Positions 1 to 7,051 of a stretch of DNA of 8,794 nt are shown here, in pieces. Both the position numbers and the translations under genes were made by a program. How positions within the stretch are numbered: position 1 is the first letter of the stretch; every line of letters starts with the position of its first letter. This stretch comes from an uncultured Bacilli bacterium (GTDB taxonomy: Bacteria; Bacillota_I; Bacilli_A; RF39; UBA660). The notes beneath the pieces were generated by a model, which was not told the DNA's origin, did not search any database, and saw only the letters and a list, made by a program, of their open reading frames with translations. The stretch covers positions 1 through 8,794 of the forward strand of contig CAPHZB010000058.1 in the NCBI GenBank assembly GCA_948629335.1, in the 5' to 3' direction.

Positions 1-1
1 G

Positions 2-151
2 CAAATAAAGAGTGCTAGGATAGAAGGTATGGAAGAAGGAATGGCAAAAAGTCAAATAGCAATAGCTAAACAAATGCTAGAAGATAATATGAATATTTCA
101 GATATTGCAAAATATACGAAGCTATCTGTTGACGAAATTAAGAAACTATAA
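2..151 (+). CDS. C-terminal tail of an Rpn/PD-(D/E)XK nuclease-family transposase (5' end outside window)
   Basis: Only the last 49 codons are visible, open from base 2 to the TAA at 149-151. The tail starts with a Glu/Gly/Met-rich linker (IEGMEEGMAKSQ) and continues with a small helical segment (MLEDNMNISDIAKYTKLSVD) ending in EIKKL. That order, an EGxxEG linker followed by a short helix-turn-helix-like 'iskiTGLSxeEI' tail, is typical of the C-terminus of Rpn-type recombination-promoting nucleases and PD-(D/E)XK family transposases. The catalytic domain lies outside the window, so the assignment rests on the tail alone. A second gene of the same family begins at 8295, which strengthens the call. 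Just past the stop, GAAACTA (142-148) can pair with TAGTTTC (162-168), but no convincing T-tract follows. Confidence 0.7.
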   Translation, partial: QIKSARIEGMEEGMAKSQIAIAKQMLEDNMNISDIAKYTKLSVDEIKKL

Positions 152-365
152 TATGATTTGTTAGTTTCATTTAATGGTTTAAAAGTATAATTAATTTTAA
201 AAATTTAGAATACTATTTGAGAACAAGTGTCTTTCTAGTAGGATTATTATTGATTCCAATGAATTTGTAGTTAGTCACATTATCTACATTGCAAGAAAAT
301 ATTTATTTCATAGATTTCTAAATTAATCCCTTAAGAATTTCTATATAACTTTAAGAAAAAGAGGG
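152..365. other. Intergenic stretch without a recognisable gene
   Basis: This AT-rich spacer separates the Rpn-family tail from the promoter of the pilin-collar gene. All six frames are broken by frequent stops. One minus-strand stretch of about 25 codons (roughly 212-296) is open but has no start codon or ribosome binding site, and I do not recognise it. It may be relic sequence. Confidence 0.5.
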
Positions 366-395
366 TTGACAAATCTGTGAGATAAAAGAAATAAT
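366..395 (+). promoter_or_regulatory. Sigma-70/SigA-type promoter of the pilin-collar gene
   Basis: There is a perfect -35 box TTGACA at 366-371, an 18-base spacer, and AATAAT (5 of 6 to TATAAT) at 390-395. Transcription would start near 402, giving a leader of about 22 bases to the ATG at 424. That leader contains the ribosome binding site GGGGAG (411-416). The upstream in-frame ATG at 409 would leave only about 7 bases of leader and no binding site, so this promoter also helps to decide the start. Confidence 0.65.
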
Positions 396-423
396 GTAAA
401 AGTAGAATATGGGGAGTGTAGAT

Positions 424-1386
424 ATGAAAAAAGGAAAGACTGGATTTACGTTAATTGAATTACTTGCTGTAATTGTGATACTAGCAGTTATTGCATTAAT
501 CGCAACAGCATCTACTATATCCATTATTAATCGGGCAGAAAAAGGAGCCTTAGAAGACTCTGCTTATGGAATCATAGAAGCAGGAAATGTTTTTTATATA
601 GATCATGTATTACCTGGAGGTAGTGAAGAAAGTTCTGAGAGAATCAATTTTGAAATCATAGGTGGTAAATTCGTAAACGTAAAAAATGAAGAAGAGGCTC
701 TAGCATTTAAAGGTTCTATGCCTAAAACTGGAAAGCTACAAATCAATGCGAATGGAGATACAGCCATAGCTATATGTAGTAGTAAGTATTGTGCATGTAA
801 AACTGTATCTGAAACAAGAGTAACTGTTCAAAAAGAGGACTGTGAAATTGATGAAGAAACAGGAGAGATTGGAACAAAGAAAGATACAACTCCCGTTGGG
901 ACTGTAATTTCTTATATGGGAAATAATGCTCCAGATGGATATCTATTTTGTGATGGAACAACATATAATATCAGTGAATATCCAAAACTTGCTGAACAAA
1001 TTAAAACAGAATTTGGAATTTATAATTACTTTGGAGGAAACGGAACATCCACTTTCGCAGTCCCTAATCTAAAAGGAGAATTTTTAAGGGGAACGGGGAC
1101 TAATGACCATCTGCACCAAGGAAATGGAGCAGATGTTGGTAAGCATCAAAATGCTACAGAGCATACCATAATATCAACATATAGAGATTCTTCTACACAA
1201 GGAAATATAGGAATATACACATCTATAGGGACTGCAGATATACGAAATAACGCAGATAGTAGTATTGGTATTCCACAAGTAAAATTAGGCATTGGATTGA
1301 ATAGTGCAAATGTAAATGAAACTTACTCTTCAAAATATACATCACGTCCAACAAATACATCAGTTTTATATTGTATCAAGTATTAA
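424..1386 (+). CDS. Prepilin-type protein fused to a phage tail-collar domain
   Basis: A 320-residue protein. Residues 1-7 (MKKGKTG) form a short basic class III leader. It is followed at F8 by the type IV prepilin signature FTLIE, with Gly before the cleavage site and Glu at +5, and then a hydrophobic helix to about residue 29. Residues 30-150 are a pilin-like globular part with a cysteine cluster (C118, C123, C125, C140). Residues 157-223 match the phage tail-collar (Collar, PF07484) pattern: PVGTVISYMG, DGYLFCDG, then FAVPNLKGEFLRG. The remainder is Asn/Gly/Ser/Thr-rich and ends in the collar-fibre type terminus RPTNTSVLYCIKY. The start at 424 is chosen because GGGGAG lies 7 bases upstream and a basic leader precedes the cleavage site; a start at 409 lacks a binding site. 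It would be cleaved by a prepilin peptidase and displayed from the membrane or a (pseudo)pilus. No pilus assembly genes are nearby. An adhesin or minor tip pilin role is inference. Confidence 0.85.
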   Translation: MKKGKTGFTLIELLAVIVILAVIALIATASTISIINRAEKGALEDSAYGIIEAGNVFYIDHVLPGGSEESSERINFEIIGGKFVNVKNEEEALAFKGSMPKTGKLQINANGDTAIAICSSKYCACKTVSETRVTVQKEDCEIDEETGEIGTKKDTTPVGTVISYMGNNAPDGYLFCDGTTYNISEYPKLAEQIKTEFGIYNYFGGNGTSTFAVPNLKGEFLRGTGTNDHLHQGNGADVGKHQNATEHTIISTYRDSSTQGNIGIYTSIGTADIRNNADSSIGIPQVKLGIGLNSANVNETYSSKYTSRPTNTSVLYCIKY

Positions 1387-1410
1387 CCATTAAAATTATC
1401 ATTTTCAAAC

Positions 1411-1442
1411 AAAAAGAGCATGATTTAGTGCATGTTCTTTTT
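1411..1442. terminator. Bidirectional Rho-independent terminator between convergent genes
   Basis: AAAAAGAGCATG (1411-1422) pairs with CATGTTCTTTTT (1431-1442) through 12 pairs including one G-T wobble, around an 8-base loop. T-tracts follow on both strands. It lies 24 bases after the pilin-collar stop on the plus strand, and just inside the stop at 1425-1427 of the minus-strand gene, so it can serve both convergent genes. Confidence 0.75.
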
Positions 1443-1972
1443 AATTTTTTGATAGTTTTCATTTACCATATCTTTAGAAGTATACAAAAGTTCCATTAAT
1501 CGCCATATGATAAATTCATCATACATTTTAAGATGCATATTCATTCTAATGGAGTCAAAAGCAGGCATATAGTACCTTACAAGTCCTTCCATAGTACTAT
1601 CAAGATAATCTTTATCATCTCTATCTAATTCATTTAAGACTGTTTTTAATTTGTAACATGATTCTAAAGTTGTATTGGTATCTTGAAAAATACTTCTAAG
1701 AAAATTTTCTTGATTATGAAATAAAATATTTGTTACAACAAGAATTTTTTCTTGTCTTTTAGGAAGGAAAAATTTTCATGTATAAATATTCCTTTTGTTC
1801 GAATACTGGTGACCGCTAAATTTTGTAATTGTTTCATAGTGACCCTTGTATGTGTATCCATAAAGTGGTTTAAACGATATTTTGTATATTTTAAAATAAA
1901 TTGATATTGCTCATGAAAATCTTCATATTGTAGGTCCTTTTCTTGCAATATATTTTGATAATGAAATGCCAT
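1425..1972 (-). pseudogene. Unrecognised gene interrupted by a -1 frameshift
   Basis: Minus-strand reading starts at the ATG at 1972, 5 bases after a perfect AGGAGG, and runs 79 codons (begins MAFHYQNILQ) to a TAA at 1733-1735. A second open frame covers the region immediately downstream to the TAA at 1425-1427 and ends YQKIKKNMH. Joining the two by a -1 shift at the A AAT TTT heptamer (1769-1775) gives one continuous protein of about 182 residues. It is rich in Lys, Asn and aromatic residues, predicted helical and soluble, with no signal peptide or membrane segment. The helical look and size recall TetR-type C-terminal domains, but I see no DNA-binding helix-turn-helix and do not assign a family. 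The good promoter and binding site and the clean second frame argue for a recent single-base indel, a sequencing error, or programmed frameshifting rather than old decay. Confidence 0.6.
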
Positions 1973-1994
1973 ATATACCTCCTAACAAGGACTT

Positions 1995-2003
1995 ATTATA
2001 GCA
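1995..2003 (-). promoter_or_regulatory. Extended -10 promoter of the frameshifted minus-strand gene
   Basis: On the minus strand the sequence reads TGC followed by a perfect TATAAT (TATAAT at 1995-2000, TGC at 2001-2003), the extended -10 arrangement. No good -35 box is seen 16-18 bases upstream, which is tolerated with an extended -10. Transcription would begin near 1988, 16 bases before the ATG at 1972, with AGGAGG in between. Confidence 0.6.
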
Positions 2004-2044
2004 CATTCTATGCAAAAAATCATTTTTTTTAATTTGAGGAATAC

Positions 2045-2082
2045 AAAAAGTAGGCACATTATCAATTGAATATCCCTACTTT
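2045..2082 (-). terminator. Rho-independent terminator of the MMPL-type transporter gene
   Basis: Read on the minus strand, AAAGTAGG (2075-2082) pairs with CCTACTTT (2047-2054) across a 20-base loop that contains the self-complementary CAATTG. The T-tract continues to 2045. The stem starts 8 bases after the transporter stop codon at 2091-2093. Confidence 0.7.
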
Positions 2083-2090
2083 CTTATTTT

Positions 2091-5000
2091 CTAATTCCTC
2101 TTTTTTCCCTTTTTCTTTTCGCTATAATATCCTTTTCTACAAATTATTTTATCTGTTGTAGCAAGTACACCTGGTAAAATAAGTAGAATAAGTAAGACAG
2201 CAGCAAATGTTCCTTGTGAAATGGTTTCACATATTTTGGCTGCAATTGCAGATGCGAAATTAGCTACGACAAGGGTAACAATGATTAATATGGATGATGA
2301 ACTAATGATGGTATGAATTGACTTATTATAAGCATTAATTATAGCATCTTTTACACCCATTGTTAGTCTAGATTCACGATAATACGCTGTATAAACAATT
2401 GCATAGTCTATTGTAGCGCCCATTAGTATTGCTTGAACAATTAATAAAGAGATAAAATATACTGCTCCTCCTGAGATAGATATCGCACTCATAGTGACAT
2501 ATACGGCCGTTTGTATAATCAATACAAGAACGGTAGGTATAATTAAGTCTTTAAATGTGATAGCTACTACAATGAATATAAATATCATGGTAAGTAGAGT
2601 AATTTTATTTAATTCGTTGTTGAATGTTTTACTCATTTCTACAGCCATAGAGGAATTTCCAACCACATAAATTCCTTCTTTATTACCAATTTTATCTTCT
2701 ATAGAATGAATAAATGCATAAGTGTCTTCTCCTTCAAAGGAATATTTCGTATTTAAAACAACTCTAGAATACTTATCAGAAACAATTAAATCTTTTGATT
2801 TGTCAATTGTTTTTTTAGAATTCGTTATTGTCTTTCTCTTATCTTTATCTATAAAATTATCGAATCGACTATCAGTTATAATATCTGTATTTAAGTAATT
2901 AATAAATTCTTCTACTGTCATTGTCCATGTTTCATCAAAATCGTTTTTGCTATTATAATACATATATACTAAATCAATCAATGATTGATCTAAATCATCA
3001 CTTAGTATTTCTAGTATAGCAAAGGCTTCATTTGGGGTATATTCTGTTTTATTTAAGGATTGATTCATTAAAGAATGGATTGTAACTAGCTTTTCCCTTT
3101 TTTCATTGTCAAACTTATCAGAATAATCCTTATTATTCATAACATCATTTACAATGAAACGAACATAATCATGCAATGAAATTGTTTCATTTGATTTTAT
3201 GTATTTAGAGTCATATAGACTGAATAATAAGCACATTGTGTCATGATTGATATTTAATAAAGAACTTAGACTTTTTGATGAATAAGTGATTCCATTTACG
3301 GTTGAACGCATGACTTCTCGCACTAAATTTAATTGATTTAAAGAAGCTTTATCTATTTTATTTGATAATAAAGGATTCTCTTTATTATTGATTATAAAAT
3401 CTGCCAATTGTAGTGGAGTTAAAGTCGTTGTTTTTGTATTATAATCGTAAACGCCAAATATTTGTTTTACTTGTGCTTTTTCTACTCCTACTATATGGCT
3501 TATTTCTGCATAATCGTAAGAAGTTAAAGTATTATTTACAATCTGATAACCCATATCGATTAAATCACTTGATGATTTTAAATAGCTAGATAATAAAGGA
3601 TTTTCTTTATTTTGATATAGAAATCCAATCAAATCTTTAACGGATATATTTTTTAAATTTCCATTTTTGTAGTCACTTACACCATAGATAACACTTACAA
3701 CAGTCTTATCTTGCCCTAAAGTAAGAGAAATTTCATCTACACTGTAAGAAGTTGTTTGATTATTCATGATATATTCTGCCATTTTTAAGAAAGAAATTTG
3801 GCTATCACTTAATTGTGAAGTGATGGCGGTATCATTTAATAATGTACTTACAAAATTTAGTGGTGTCATAGTAAATGTTCCATCTATATTTCCTGTAAGA
3901 ACAACATTTAGTTTTTTTCCTACTTCATTATCTATTCCAAACATAGAATATAAAGTTTGGTTTGGTAATTCTTGCCTATAATGCATATTTAGAAGCTCAA
4001 TCTTTTTTAATGATTGAATAATATCCTCATGAAAGTATGCCTTATAAGCATCTTCTTCTGCCATAGTAAGTGCCACAGTGGCAAATTCATTTAAGGTTAA
4101 TTTAGATTCTGTATGATAACCTGTATAGTAAATATATAGTAAGGATAAAATATTATCATCTAAATGTAGTCCTAATGTGCTAAGGGATTTTTTCATGGAA
4201 GCCATATCTAGTTGTGTTGTGATATTATCCTCATTACTTAAAGTAGATAATAGTGATAGTGCTTGAATGGTATTTTCATCAAATAAGTTTTTATATGTAT
4301 CTTCTTTAGACATAGAAAGGGCGAAATTAGCAAATGTATTTAAAGTCATTTTTGTATTGCTATTTTCTTGTGTTCTATAAAATAAGAAGAGTTGTTCAAT
4401 TACATTTTTATCCATTCCAAATAGATTAGCAAGTTCAGATGCAGTTAGAGATTTATTAATTTTAGATATATCTGTAAAATTTTGTAACTGCTTTAATTTC
4501 AAAATCGTTGCTTCATCAAGATTACTAGCATATTTTGGATCGTTTGTAACATCATTTAACATAAAACGAACAAAATCTTTTACAGTCATTTTTGTATCTA
4601 GATTTTTGCTATTATAATAGATTAGAATATTTGCTGCGTCATCTTCATTCATTCCTAAAATTTGGGCAATTTCACTTGTAGTTCTTTTTTTATTAATCAG
4701 TGAGACATCTGTGAAATTGGTAAGCAATTCTAAATTATTCTTTGTATCTTGATTTAAGGACTTGTTTAAGTTTTCATTGGTGTAAATATCTGATTTAATA
4801 AAAGAAATAAATTCATTTAAAGTCATTGTGTTGTTTTTGTCTTTATTATAATAGTTATAGTATATAATCTTGATTAGGTATTCATCTATTTCTGTATCTT
4901 GCCCTAATTCTTTGAATTTTTTATTCAATTCATTATAAGCTAATTTTTCATTAATTGTATTTGCATAGCATAACGCTTGGTCAATATTTTCATCTTTTTC

Positions 5001-6185
5001 TAACTCTTTACAGTAGGAAGAAATCAACTCTTCATATTTATTTTCATATACAATGGCAATTTGATTTGTTGCCTCAAATACTGCACCTACTTCATCTTGT
5101 TCTGCATCTGTATAAAGAATTTTAACATTTCCTTGTAAAAGATAAGCAACTACAAATAAGACAACGATTAAAATAGATTGTACATATCTTGTTTTATAGC
5201 TAAAGTTTCCTAGTTTACTTAAATTAAATTTAGGAGATTTTTTATGTGTTTTTGTAATTAAGTTATCAAATATTAGCAGTAAAGCTGGTAAACAGAAGAA
5301 TATACTGACTAAACTTAATAATACTCCCTTTGCTAAAACAAAACCTAAATCTCTACCAATTGTAAAACTCATAAATACAAGTGCGAGTAAACCAACGATT
5401 GTTGTTATTGAGCTACTTGCAATAGATTTGAAAGATTGATATAAAGCTTCCTTCATTGCATCTAGTTTATTGTCATGTTTTTCTTTTTCCTGTTTATATC
5501 GATTTGATAACATAATCGAATAATCCATTGATAAGGCAAGTTGTAAGATGGCTACAATGGAATTGGTAATTGATGAAACGCTATCAAACATGATATTTGT
5601 TCCTTTATTGATAAATACAGCTATACCAATAGATATAAGGTATAAAAAAGGTTCAATATAGGAATCACTTAATATAATAAGGATAATCATTGCACATGTG
5701 ATGGCAACAGCAACAATCCATAATTGTAAAATAGGCTTATTTTCATCATAAATGGAACCACTCATACCTGCTGTTTTAAAATGATCATCCACGTATGCAT
5801 ATACATCAGCAGCCTGCTTTGAATCAGCATAATCGTCCACATGTAATACGTACAAGGTGTATTTTTCCTTATTATACGTATCTGTCGTATCATAATCAAC
5901 AGAGCTAACTCCATCAATGTTTTCTAATTTTTTTAAAGTATCTTGTTTTTCCTCTTCGTCTAAACTTTTAAACATAACATTAAGGATGGAAGAATCTTGT
6001 TCTATAAATGCAGTATCCATAATGTCCTTTCCTATTTTTGTTTCTGAAGAAGAAGGTAGGTATTTCATAATATCCTCATTTATATTGACCTTTGTAGATA
6101 AATATAAACTAAAAACGGACAATGCTATAAATAAACAAAGAAATACATATCGTAATTTAACGATTGCGTCTGTCATTTTTCTCAT
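2091..6185 (-). CDS. MMPL/RND-family membrane transporter with a repeat-expanded external domain
   Basis: A 1364-residue polytopic protein with RND/MMPL architecture. TM1 is at about 11-30, an external domain at 31-152, TM2-6 at about 153-306, TM7 at about 335-350, a giant external domain at 351-1190, TM8-12 at about 1194-1340, and a Lys/Arg-rich tail. The Asp-Tyr pairs of the MmpL proton relay are present in TM4 (D221-Y222, LALSMDYSIML) and TM10 (D260-Y261 of the second half, residues D1260-Y1261, GATIDYAIVY). Family members are usually 700-1050 residues; the excess is about nine repeats at 432-1125. The start at 6185 is preferred because GGAGG (6194-6198) lies 8 bases upstream and the basic MRK terminus leads directly into TM1; the frame is open further up to 6245 without a binding site. 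The gene stands divergent to a TetR regulator, which suggests a regulated proton-driven exporter of a lipid, peptide or toxic compound. The substrate is unknown. Confidence 0.85.
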   Translation of the reverse strand: MRKMTDAIVKLRYVFLCLFIALSVFSLYLSTKVNINEDIMKYLPSSSETKIGKDIMDTAFIEQDSSILNVMFKSLDEEEKQDTLKKLENIDGVSSVDYDTTDTYNKEKYTLYVLHVDDYADSKQAADVYAYVDDHFKTAGMSGSIYDENKPILQLWIVAVAITCAMIILIILSDSYIEPFLYLISIGIAVFINKGTNIMFDSVSSITNSIVAILQLALSMDYSIMLSNRYKQEKEKHDNKLDAMKEALYQSFKSIASSSITTIVGLLALVFMSFTIGRDLGFVLAKGVLLSLVSIFFCLPALLLIFDNLITKTHKKSPKFNLSKLGNFSYKTRYVQSILIVVLFVVAYLLQGNVKILYTDAEQDEVGAVFEATNQIAIVYENKYEELISSYCKELEKDENIDQALCYANTINEKLAYNELNKKFKELGQDTEIDEYLIKIIYYNYYNKDKNNTMTLNEFISFIKSDIYTNENLNKSLNQDTKNNLELLTNFTDVSLINKKRTTSEIAQILGMNEDDAANILIYYNSKNLDTKMTVKDFVRFMLNDVTNDPKYASNLDEATILKLKQLQNFTDISKINKSLTASELANLFGMDKNVIEQLFLFYRTQENSNTKMTLNTFANFALSMSKEDTYKNLFDENTIQALSLLSTLSNEDNITTQLDMASMKKSLSTLGLHLDDNILSLLYIYYTGYHTESKLTLNEFATVALTMAEEDAYKAYFHEDIIQSLKKIELLNMHYRQELPNQTLYSMFGIDNEVGKKLNVVLTGNIDGTFTMTPLNFVSTLLNDTAITSQLSDSQISFLKMAEYIMNNQTTSYSVDEISLTLGQDKTVVSVIYGVSDYKNGNLKNISVKDLIGFLYQNKENPLLSSYLKSSSDLIDMGYQIVNNTLTSYDYAEISHIVGVEKAQVKQIFGVYDYNTKTTTLTPLQLADFIINNKENPLLSNKIDKASLNQLNLVREVMRSTVNGITYSSKSLSSLLNINHDTMCLLFSLYDSKYIKSNETISLHDYVRFIVNDVMNNKDYSDKFDNEKREKLVTIHSLMNQSLNKTEYTPNEAFAILEILSDDLDQSLIDLVYMYYNSKNDFDETWTMTVEEFINYLNTDIITDSRFDNFIDKDKRKTITNSKKTIDKSKDLIVSDKYSRVVLNTKYSFEGEDTYAFIHSIEDKIGNKEGIYVVGNSSMAVEMSKTFNNELNKITLLTMIFIFIVVAITFKDLIIPTVLVLIIQTAVYVTMSAISISGGAVYFISLLIVQAILMGATIDYAIVYTAYYRESRLTMGVKDAIINAYNKSIHTIISSSSILIIVTLVVANFASAIAAKICETISQGTFAAVLLILLILPGVLATTDKIICRKGYYSEKKKGKKRN
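2811..4892 (-). repeat. Nine ~78-residue repeats inside the MMPL protein
   Basis: Protein residues 432-1125 divide into about nine units: 432-512, 513-591, 592-673, 674-751, 752-825, 826-901, 902-979, 980-1061 and 1062-1125 (the last shortened). Each has an Ile/Leu-rich helix ending in a Tyr pair, an 8-13 residue polar loop, a [MLI]-[TS]-[LVP]-x-x-F motif (MTLNEF, MTVKDF, MTLNTF, LTLNEF, MTPLNF, ISVKDL, LTPLQL, ISLHDY, MTVEEF), a helix, an Asp/Asn-rich linker, a Leu-rich helix, and a final LG[MI]-like turn. Units 3 and 4 (FANFALSMSKED versus FATVALTMAEED) and units 6 and 7 (both with NKENPLLS) are most alike, suggesting tandem duplication. The DNA copies have diverged, so the array is old. 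Confidence 0.75.
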
Positions 6186-6261
6186 ATTCTTTTCCTCCAT
6201 TCGACATAATATTTTATTTCTATTTAAAAAAAAATACAGCAACAAAAATAAGATTGTGTAT

Positions 6262-6321
6262 AGATAAACAACATTTTTTAAAAAACGTATTGTCAGATAA
6301 ACTTCATTTTGTATTTTATCT
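6262..6321. promoter_or_regulatory. Repeated AGATAAA sites and palindrome between transporter and TetR gene (candidate operator)
   Basis: In the 180-bp divergent spacer, a 16-base direct repeat AGATAAACnnCATTTT occurs at 6262-6277 and 6295-6310, 14 of 16 bases alike and offset by 33 bp, about three helical turns. The inverse, TTTATCT, is at 6315-6321, making a dyad with 6295-6301 that touches the -35 box of the TetR gene. Between the copies lies a near-perfect 18-bp palindrome at 6271-6288, with T6A6 at its centre. TetR proteins usually bind dyads in such divergent spacers, so this is a plausible operator. Binding itself is inference, and AT-rich DNA yields such patterns by chance. I found no convincing promoter for the transporter itself. 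Confidence 0.35.
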
Positions 6322-6348
6322 TTACAAATGTATAGATTTGGTTATAAT
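6321..6348 (+). promoter_or_regulatory. Promoter of the TetR-family regulator gene
   Basis: TTTACA (6321-6326, 5 of 6 to consensus), a 16-base spacer, and a perfect TATAAT (6343-6348). The predicted transcription start near 6355 leaves a leader of only about 11 bases, consisting mostly of the ribosome binding site AGGTGG (6355-6360). The -35 box overlaps the TTTATCT half-site, which would suit autorepression. Confidence 0.7.
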
Positions 6349-6365
6349 AGGGATAGGTGGTTGAA

Positions 6366-6932
6366 ATGAATAAAAAAGATTTACGTGTTATAAAAACAAA
6401 AAATACCCTTTATAATACTTTAATTGAATTGATGAGGGAGAAACAGTTTGAGGAAATTAAAGTTTCTGATATTTGTAATCATGCACTAATTAATCGTTCT
6501 ACATTTTATTCTCATTATAATGATAAGTATGAGCTTTTAGCAGATTACATAAGTGATTTAAAAAAATCCTTGCTTTCTGAATTAGAAAAAAATAAAAATA
6601 CATTAAATACAAAAGAATATTATTTAGAAATGATTAAATTGTTTTTGAATCATATTGAGGAGAAAAGAGAGAGTTATTTATCTACAGTGATTAACAATCA
6701 TAATAGTATTATGATGGATATTGTATATGATGTATTGGTTCATGATATTTCTTCAAGTTTGAAAAAAGAGGAAGATGAGAAAATTCCAAGAAGTATTATT
6801 GCCAAATTCTATATTGGTGCAGTAGTAAGTGTAGGGATAGAATGGTTAAAAAATGGAAAACAATATACAAAAGAAGAGATGCTTGAATATTTTGATTTAT
6901 TAATTCCAGATGAATTGAATCATAAAAAGTAG
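6366..6932 (+). CDS. TetR/AcrR-family transcriptional regulator
   Basis: A 188-residue protein of typical TetR size. Residues 8-55 form the DNA-binding domain, with the recognition region EIKVSDICNHALINRSTFYS followed by HYNDKYEL; the RSTFYxHYxDKxEL string is a hallmark of the family. Residues 60-185 are the helical ligand-binding/dimerisation part. Its end (FYIGAVVSVGIEWLKNGKQY, then TKEEM) resembles the TetR_C_8 (DhaS-like) type of C-terminal domain. The ATG at 6366 is chosen because AGGTGG lies 5 bases upstream; an in-frame GTG at 6357 sits within that site. The gene is transcribed away from the MMPL transporter gene and likely represses it, and perhaps itself, until a ligand binds. The ligand cannot be read from the sequence. 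Confidence 0.9.
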   Translation: MNKKDLRVIKTKNTLYNTLIELMREKQFEEIKVSDICNHALINRSTFYSHYNDKYELLADYISDLKKSLLSELEKNKNTLNTKEYYLEMIKLFLNHIEEKRESYLSTVINNHNSIMMDIVYDVLVHDISSSLKKEEDEKIPRSIIAKFYIGAVVSVGIEWLKNGKQYTKEEMLEYFDLLIPDELNHKK

Positions 6933-6934
6933 GG

Positions 6935-6953
6935 AATAAGAAACCTTATTTTT
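6935..6953 (+). terminator. Weak terminator after the TetR gene
   Basis: AATAAG (6935-6940) pairs with CTTATT (6945-6950) around AAAC, followed by TTT. The stem is short and nearly all A-T, directly after the stop codon, so it is a weak candidate. The next gene has its own promoter, which fits termination somewhere here. Confidence 0.35.
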
Positions 6954-7015
6954 AGTAGAAAATAAAAGAAGAAAGATGAAAAATGAATGAAATGGACTCC
7001 CTATAAAAAAATACA

Positions 7016-7024
7016 TGGTATAAT
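7016..7024 (+). promoter_or_regulatory. Extended -10 promoter of the 262-aa gene
   Basis: TGG directly before a perfect TATAAT (7019-7024) makes an extended -10 box. A TGGACT at 6993-6998 is too far away (20 bases) to be a good -35. Transcription would start near 7031, 21 bases before the ATG at 7052, and the leader contains AGGAGGTGA. Confidence 0.6.
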
Positions 7025-7051
7025 AGAATGCGCGAGTAGGAGGTGAGTCGA

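Noticed and set aside
770..964. 64-codon minus-strand open frame inside the pilin-collar gene
   Set aside because: It lies opposite a well-supported gene, has no ribosome binding site, and its Phe/Leu/Gln-rich product is typical of an antisense shadow.
424..1386. Prophage tail-fibre gene
   Set aside because: The N-terminus is a canonical prepilin leader and no other phage gene is nearby, so the collar domain looks captured by a bacterial surface protein.
3766..3981. 71-codon plus-strand open frame inside the transporter gene
   Set aside because: It is antisense to the repeat region of the MMPL protein, without a promoter or binding site.
2811..4892. CRISPR array or DNA-level tandem repeat
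   Set aside because: The repetition is at protein level within an open frame. The DNA copies are diverged, with no constant repeat and unique spacers.
5917..6364. Two overlapping plus-strand open frames (5917-6267 and 6164-6364) at the 5' end of the transporter gene
   Set aside because: Both run antisense into the transporter N-terminus and the divergent spacer, and their composition follows the complement of membrane-segment codons. No binding site is present.
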